The position numbers and the translations under genes are program-made. The notes under the pieces were generated by a model, which saw only the letters and a program-made list of their open reading frames with translations, had not been told where the DNA came from and ran no database searches. Below, piece after piece: positions 7,458-9,753 of a stretch of 9,753 nt of DNA (within the stretch, counting starts at the first letter, position 1; every line of letters starts with the position of its first letter). Source of the DNA: Candidatus Tagabacteria bacterium CG_4_10_14_0_2_um_filter_40_13 (lineage in GTDB: Bacteria; Patescibacteriota; Minisyncoccia; GCA-002779875). The DNA lies in assembly GCA_002792165.1 (NCBI GenBank), contig PFNV01000022.1, forward strand, positions 1 to 9,753. Direction: 5' to 3'.

Positions 7458-7802
7458 ATGAAAGATAAAAATAAAAAAATAAAAACATTCATCAAGGGAA
7501 GTTTTTTTATAATTAGTTTTGGATTGGCGCGTTTTGTTTCGGCGGACTTAGAAAATCCTTTAAAGTCAAAAACATTCGCCGACCTTATCGCAAATGTCGC
7601 AAAAATTGTCGCTCAAATCGGTTTTCCCATAGCCGCGCTCGCGATTATATATTCCGGATTTTTATTTGTTACTGCCAGAGGAAATGAAAAACAATTAGAG
7701 GATGCCAAAAGGACATTTCTTTGGACAATAATAGGCACGGCGATTCTTTTGGGCGCCTGGGCAATCGCGATAGCGGTTCAAACTTTCATTACCGGATTGT
7801 AA
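7458..7802 (+). CDS. TrbC/VirB2-like pilin-type membrane protein (paralogue 2)
   Basis: 114 residues. A Lys-rich start and hydrophobic segment end in a signal-peptidase-like site FVSA|DLENP (about residue 30). Two transmembrane helices follow, around IGFPIAALAIIYSGFLFVTA and LWTIIGTAILLGAWAIAIAV, linked by the charged turn RGNEKQLEDAKR. This matches the two-helix architecture of VirB2/TrbC pilins and the helix-turn-helix of its neighbours (shared G-[S/N/D]-E turn, then A/G-K/R). I chose ATG at 7458, 2 bases after the previous stop, over an in-frame TTG at 7443 that would overlap that gene. No Shine-Dalgarno sequence is seen. VirB2 pilins polymerise into conjugative or secretion pili; whether this one does so is not shown. 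Confidence 0.8.
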   Translation: MKDKNKKIKTFIKGSFFIISFGLARFVSADLENPLKSKTFADLIANVAKIVAQIGFPIAALAIIYSGFLFVTARGNEKQLEDAKRTFLWTIIGTAILLGAWAIAIAVQTFITGL

Positions 7803-7833
7803 AAGTAGCGATAAAGAGTAAAATATATAGTAA

Positions 7834-7839
7834 TATAAT
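7834..7839 (+). promoter_or_regulatory. Possible -10 box in the only real gap within the pilin-like cluster
   Basis: The 107-bp AT-rich gap (7803-7909) between paralogues 2 and 3 holds a perfect TATAAT, but no recognisable -35 at 16-18 bp (sequence there is ATAAAG or similar). If used, it would give paralogue 3 a leader of about 64 bases. In sequence this AT-rich the match may be chance. No convincing terminator is seen in the gap. Confidence 0.3.
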
Positions 7840-7909
7840 AAGTGTTTAAAAAAAATCAGAGGTCGATACTTAATTATCAAATTAATCGATAAATCATTAA
7901 ATTCATAAT

Positions 7910-8245
7910 ATGAAAAAAGTTTTAATCGCTAGCTTGGCTTTCGCGATGCCACTGATGGCGCTGGCGGCAAAATTGAACGAGATTATTAATACCGTCAGAG
8001 ACTTGGTGAATTCCATTATTCCTCTTTTTATGGTTATTGCCGTAGCGGTATTTTTGTGGGGAATCGTGAAATATATTACCGCAGCGGGAGATGAGACAAA
8101 GGCGAAAGAGGCCAGAGGATATATTATCTATGGCTTGATAGGAGTTTTCGTTATGGTTGCTTTCTGGGGAATTATTCAGGTGGTAGCGTCAACTTTCGGC
8201 ATTGGCGTAGGTGGAACGGTCGCGCCGCCCACATGGAATCCGTAA
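7910..8245 (+). CDS. TrbC/VirB2-like pilin-type membrane protein (paralogue 3)
   Basis: 111 residues. It has a clean signal peptide (MKKVLIASLAFAMPLMALAA, cut after about residue 19) and two transmembrane helices (IIPLFMVIAVAVFLWGIVKY and YGLIGVFVMVAFWGIIQVVA) separated by the charged turn AAGDETKAKEAR. A Gly/Pro-rich tail (GIGVGGTVAPPTWNP) follows. The turn aligns with those of paralogues 1, 2 and 4, which supports a common origin. Preceded by a 107-bp gap, so it may start a separate transcript. Its last 13 bases overlap the small secreted-peptide gene at 8233 in another frame, implying coupling. Role inferred as a pilin-like or envelope subunit. Confidence 0.82.
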   Translation: MKKVLIASLAFAMPLMALAAKLNEIINTVRDLVNSIIPLFMVIAVAVFLWGIVKYITAAGDETKAKEARGYIIYGLIGVFVMVAFWGIIQVVASTFGIGVGGTVAPPTWNP

Positions 8246-8406
8246 TTATTAATCAGCTTTCGCATAAAAAAATAGTTTTTGGTATCGGCCTTTCTTTGGT
8301 GCCTTTATTTGTTTCCGCTTTTGGTATTTCAACCGGCGGCACTATTAAGCCGGTAAGAATTCTTCCCAGCTCTGCCCCCATCTTACCTACTGACTACGGC
8401 AATTAA
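8233..8406 (+). CDS. Small predicted secreted peptide, 57 residues
   Basis: ATG at 8233 opens a 57-residue frame ending TAA at 8404-8406, short enough to be missed by common length cut-offs. It has a polar N-terminus (MESVIINQLSHKK), a hydrophobic core (IVFGIGLSLVPLFV) and a plausible cut site SA|FG, leaving about 26 mature residues rich in Pro, Ile and Ser. The new N-terminus FGISTGGTIKP resembles the tail of the preceding protein, FGIGVGGTVAP. It overlaps that gene by 13 bases and fills the otherwise empty gap before paralogue 4. No homologue is recognised. It could instead be the broken-off signal-peptide half of a frameshifted longer gene, since paralogue 4 lacks a signal peptide. Moderate confidence that it is translated. 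Confidence 0.5.
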   Translation: MESVIINQLSHKKIVFGIGLSLVPLFVSAFGISTGGTIKPVRILPSSAPILPTDYGN

Positions 8407-8423
8407 ACGTTTTATGGCAATCA

Positions 8424-8657
8424 ATGAATATCGTCAATAAAGTTACAACAGAGATTATCAACCCCATCATAGAAGTTCTTTTCGTACTCGCTATAGCGAT
8501 TTTCTTTTGGGGAATTATCGAATTTATTTGGAATTCCGGCAATGAAGATAAAAGGACAACCGGTAAACAGCATATAATCTGGGGATTATTTGGTTTATTC
8601 ATTATGGCGGCAGTAGCCGGTATAATTGAAATTATCAAAGCGTTTGTGAAGTTTTAA
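8424..8657 (+). CDS. TrbC/VirB2-like small membrane protein without signal peptide (paralogue 4)
   Basis: 77 residues made almost entirely of the two-helix unit. A short amphipathic start (MNIVNKVTTEIINPI) leads to helix 1 (IEVLFVLAIAIFFWGIIEFI), the charged turn NSGNEDKRTTGKQH, helix 2 (WGLFGLFIMAAVAGIIEII) and a short Lys-containing end. Unlike the other three paralogues it has no signal peptide, so helix 1 itself must direct insertion. In-frame sequence upstream is closed by TGA at 8391-8393 and offers no other start; ATG at 8424 is used. It is the last gene of the rightward block; the terminator lies 57 bases beyond its stop. Confidence 0.75.
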   Translation: MNIVNKVTTEIINPIIEVLFVLAIAIFFWGIIEFIWNSGNEDKRTTGKQHIIWGLFGLFIMAAVAGIIEIIKAFVKF

Positions 8658-8664
8658 GATTGAA

Positions 8665-8699
8665 CCCCGCATCATCCGCCAGCCGGCGGAGTTACGGGG
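8665..8699. repeat. GC-rich two-tier palindrome
   Basis: Inner arms TCCGCC (8675-8680) and GGCGGA (8685-8690) enclose AGCC. Outer arms CCCCG (8665-8669) and CGGGG (8695-8699) flank a small internal loop. It stands out in an AT-rich gap and resembles the TCCGCC/GGCGGA palindromes found scattered through Parcubacteria intergenic regions (general knowledge, not checked here). Its outer arms match those of the terminator downstream. Confidence 0.5.
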
Positions 8700-8713
8700 C
8701 AAGAATATTTTGC

Positions 8714-8750
8714 AAAACATAAAAACCCCGTTACGGGGTTTTTATGTTTT
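8714..8750. terminator. Bidirectional intrinsic terminator between convergent blocks
   Basis: A perfect 17-bp inverted repeat (8714-8730 and 8734-8750) with loop TTA: core CCCCG/CGGGG flanked by AAAAA and TTTTT, extending through ACAT/ATGT. On either strand the GC stem is followed by a run of U, so it can end both the rightward pilin-like block and the leftward tRNA-Gly transcript. Confidence 0.9.
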
Positions 8751-8782
8751 CATATGCGGTCAGGGAGAATTGAAACTATTTG

Positions 8783-8853
8783 TGCGGAATGTCGGGATCG
8801 GACCGGCGTCTCATGCTTGGCAAGCACGTGTACTACCACTGTACTAATTCCGC
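8783..8853 (-). tRNA. tRNA-Gly(GCC), atypical
   Basis: Perfect 7-bp acceptor GCGGAAT/ATTCCGC, D-arm GTAC-AGTGGTA-GTAC, anticodon arm CGTGC-TTGCCAA-GCATG with anticodon GCC, variable loop AGAC, T-arm GCCGG-TCCGATC-CCGAC. CCA is not encoded. Three oddities: the T-loop has C at position 55 (TCC instead of TTC), the T-stem has a C50/A64 mismatch, and the discriminator is A73, where bacterial tRNA-Gly normally has U73. The fold is otherwise complete, so it may be a functional divergent tRNA rather than a pseudogene. Confidence 0.88.
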
Positions 8854-8931
8854 GAATTGGCAAGTTTATCCCGTAGAGTCGCCGAAGGCGACTTCTTCAG
8901 GGGTCGCGTTCTTCCGGTGCGAATTTTTATT

Positions 8932-8961
8932 ATATTAAATCTAAGGAAATTCGCCCGTCAA
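8932..8961 (-). promoter_or_regulatory. Candidate promoter for tRNA-Gly
   Basis: On the minus strand TTGACG (8961-8956) is followed by 18 bp and TAATAT (8937-8932). An overlapping perfect TATAAT (8934-8929) lies 21 bp from the -35, too far for ideal use. The -10 sits in the loop of the GCGAATTT/AAATTCGC inverted repeat. It would give tRNA-Gly a leader of about 70 bases containing two competing hairpins, removed by RNase P. Confidence 0.45.
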
Positions 8962-8982
8962 AAATAATGTATTATTTTTGAC
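8957..8982. terminator. Perfect 11-bp AT-rich hairpin after the tRNA-Leu genes
   Basis: GTCAAAAATAA-TGTA-TTATTTTTGAC. Placed downstream of the Cys-Leu-Leu tRNA run on the minus strand, it could stop that transcript, but the stem is AT-rich and no U-run follows it, so the terminator reading is weak. Its right arm in that direction also provides the -35 box of the tRNA-Gly promoter. Confidence 0.35.
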
Positions 8983-9018
8983 CCACTAAACCATGACCGC
9001 AATATTTTTATTGTACTA

Positions 9019-9101
9019 TGCTGGGAGGGAGACTTGAACTCCCATGGGATTACTCCCGCTAGCTCCTAAAGCTAGTGCGTCTGCCATTTCGCCATCCCAG
9101 C
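9019..9101 (-). tRNA. tRNA-Leu(UAG)
   Basis: Class II tRNA of 83 bases: acceptor GCTGGGA/TCCCAGC, discriminator A, anticodon arm CTAGC-TTTAGGA-GCTAG giving anticodon TAG (reads CUN codons). It has a long variable arm (GGGAGTAATCCC region) and a normal T-arm GGGAG-TTCAAGT-CTCCC. CCA is not encoded. It is 21 bases after tRNA-Leu(UAA) and likely shares its transcript. Confidence 0.95.
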
Positions 9102-9122
9102 AGTATTCTTCTACGCTACTAA

Positions 9123-9204
9123 TGGTCCAGGTGGGAGTTGAACCCACATCCCTTACGGGACACGATTTTAAGTCGTGCGCGTATGCCAATTCCGCCACTG
9201 GACC
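9123..9204 (-). tRNA. tRNA-Leu(UAA)
   Basis: Class II tRNA of 82 bases: acceptor GGTCCAG/CTGGACC, discriminator A, anticodon arm CACGA-CTTAAAA-TCGTG giving TAA (reads UUA/UUG). The long variable arm is TCCCGTAAGGGA, and the T-arm is GTGGG-TTCAACT-CCCAC. CCA is not encoded. It lies 26 bases after tRNA-Cys. Confidence 0.95.
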
Positions 9205-9230
9205 TTTGTTTCCAATTTTCAATTTTTTTG

Positions 9231-9302
9231 AGGCCCAGGTCGGATTCGAACCGGCGCATAGTTGTTTTGCAGACAACCGCGTTACCCCTTCGCCACTGGG
9301 CC
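9231..9302 (-). tRNA. tRNA-Cys(GCA), 5' end overlaps rbfA
   Basis: 72 bases: acceptor GGCCCAG/CTGGGCC, discriminator U (normal for Cys), anticodon arm GTTGT-CTGCAAA-ACAAC giving GCA, T-loop TTCGAAT. CCA is not encoded. Its first 21 bases are also the last seven codons of rbfA including the stop, so its 5' leader is entirely coding sequence. Confidence 0.95.
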
Positions 9303-9608
9303 TAAAATTTTATCAATTTTTTGTCTTGCTTTTTCTTCTTCATCTATTACGATTTCAAAAAACGGCAAAAATTTCATTTTTATCTGCGAACCGATATATC
9401 TGCGTAATTCGCCGGCTCTTCCTTTTAAAAGGCTAAAAATTTCTTTTTCTCTGCTTTCAGGAAAAATACTAATGAATATTTTAGATGATTTCAAGTCTTT
9501 TGATGAAACGATGCGCGTGATTGTGACAATGGAACCGGTTTTCTCTTTTGCGAAAAAAGAAGATGCCAGGCGTTTAAAAAGAGAATTAATTTTTTCCTGC
9601 CGCCACAT
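9282..9608 (-). CDS. rbfA: 30S ribosome-binding factor A
   Basis: 108 residues with a KH-like fold that binds the 30S subunit late in assembly and supports 16S rRNA maturation. Seen: an N-terminal helix with KINSLFKRLASSFF, the strand TGSIVTITRIVSSKDLKSSK followed by IFISIF (the family's 'V-S-Dl-akVyvs' pattern), LKGRAGELRRYIG (the L-x-x-x-x-G-x-LR motif) and KFLPFFEIVIDEE. It is a little shorter than typical RbfA and lacks a long C-terminal tail. I chose ATG at 9608 (MWRQEK) over in-frame TTG at 9620, because the family begins with a short basic start. Both lie inside infB (23-base overlap with ATG), the classic infB-rbfA order. No Shine-Dalgarno sequence is present, so translational coupling to infB is likely. 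The stop is inside tRNA-Cys. Confidence 0.9.
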   Translation of the reverse strand: MWRQEKINSLFKRLASSFFAKEKTGSIVTITRIVSSKDLKSSKIFISIFPESREKEIFSLLKGRAGELRRYIGSQIKMKFLPFFEIVIDEEEKARQKIDKILGPVAKG

Positions 9609-9753
9609 TATAGATTTCAATTAAATCGCCCTTGGTTAATTCGTTTTTAATGTCTACGAGCGCGCCGAATTCCCTGCCTTCTTCTACTTCGGAAACTTTC
9701 ATCTTATTGCGCTGAAGTTCAATTATTTTTCCTTTTGCAAGTGTCGCCCCTCT
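9586..9753 (-). CDS. infB: Translation initiation factor IF-2, 3' end (enters from the right edge)
   Basis: The last 55 codons plus TAA of a gene entering from the right edge. The visible part is the end of domain IV: RGATLAKGKIIELQRNKMKV, SEVEEGREFGALVDIKNEL and KGDLIEIYNV. This matches the closing beta-barrel of IF-2, which binds the formyl-Met end of initiator tRNA and normally ends 'v-eV-~G-EcGi-i~-~-d~k~GD-iE~y'. The Cys of the usual ECG motif is Phe here (REFGA). The GTPase domain is outside the window. The overlap with rbfA supports the identity. Confidence 0.85.
   Translation of the reverse strand, partial: RGATLAKGKIIELQRNKMKVSEVEEGREFGALVDIKNELTKGDLIEIYNVAAGKN

Larger units (their letters stand above)
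8854..9018. other. 165-bp non-coding gap between tRNA-Gly and tRNA-Leu(UAG)
   Basis: No coding sequence seen. It holds a chain of inverted repeats. AGTCGCC-GAA-GGCGACT is at 8877-8893. GCGAC (8888-8892) and GTCGC (8903-8907) form an alternative stem. GCGAATTT (8919-8926) pairs with AAATTCGC (8947-8954), and an 11-bp perfect hairpin lies at 8957-8982. A candidate promoter for tRNA-Gly overlaps the last two. A D-arm-like stretch (GGTTTAGTGGG on the minus strand, near 8984-8994) hints at a decayed tRNA. Confidence 0.6.

Noticed and set aside
8657..9018. CRISPR array or mobile element in the non-coding region
   Set aside because: The inverted repeats differ from one another, there is no regular spacer pattern, and no transposase, integrase or target duplication is visible.
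9016..9436. Open frames on both strands across the tRNA genes (e.g. peptide with FEPAHSCFADNRVTPSP)
   Set aside because: These are translations of tRNA genes and their complements, a well-known source of false proteins; the tRNA folds are complete.
9609..9620. TTG start giving rbfA four extra residues
   Set aside because: ATG at 9608 fits the family N-terminus better and still overlaps infB; no ribosome binding site favours the TTG.

Overview
The window looks like a chromosomal segment of a Candidate Phyla Radiation (Patescibacteria) bacterium, most likely of the Parcubacteria group. This is inferred from several traits. Coding is compact and AT-leaning with many overlaps. Shine-Dalgarno sequences are nearly absent. 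Small two-helix TrbC/VirB2-like proteins occur in a tandem set. A GC-rich palindrome sits inside a coding sequence, and the tRNA genes lack encoded CCA. gyrA ends in TGA, so UGA appears to be a stop here, which argues against the UGA-as-glycine lineages (Gracilibacteria, SR1).

Left end (1-1094): the 5' part of a ribosomal protein S1 gene on the minus strand runs off the window. A very good promoter (TTGACT, 17 bp, TATACT) would start its mRNA at or next to the ATG, so it is probably leaderless. A divergent extended -10 element would do the same for the rightward genes.

Centre (1095-8657), all on the plus strand: a metallo-beta-lactamase-fold hydrolase, a 76-residue membrane protein, gyrA, a class I SAM methyltransferase, a membrane-anchored extracellular solute-binding protein, and a cell-envelope cluster. 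The cluster has four paralogous two-helix TrbC/VirB2-like proteins, the first fused to a lytic transglycosylase domain, plus a 57-residue predicted secreted peptide. In type IV secretion systems, VirB1 (transglycosylase) opens peptidoglycan and VirB2 is the pilin. The fusion therefore joins two functions that act together, but no VirB3-VirB11 or ATPase gene is present here. The cluster ends at a strong bidirectional terminator (8714-8750).

Right end (8783-9753), all on the minus strand: infB (3' end), rbfA, tRNA-Cys, tRNA-Leu(UAA), tRNA-Leu(UAG), then a 165-bp gap with hairpins and a candidate promoter, then an unusual tRNA-Gly(GCC). rbfA starts inside infB and its last seven codons lie inside tRNA-Cys. 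The two blocks converge on the terminator.

The most interesting material is the transglycosylase/pilin-like cluster, the rbfA/tRNA-Cys overlap, the aberrant tRNA-Gly, and the leaderless, Shine-Dalgarno-poor gene starts next to the S1 gene.
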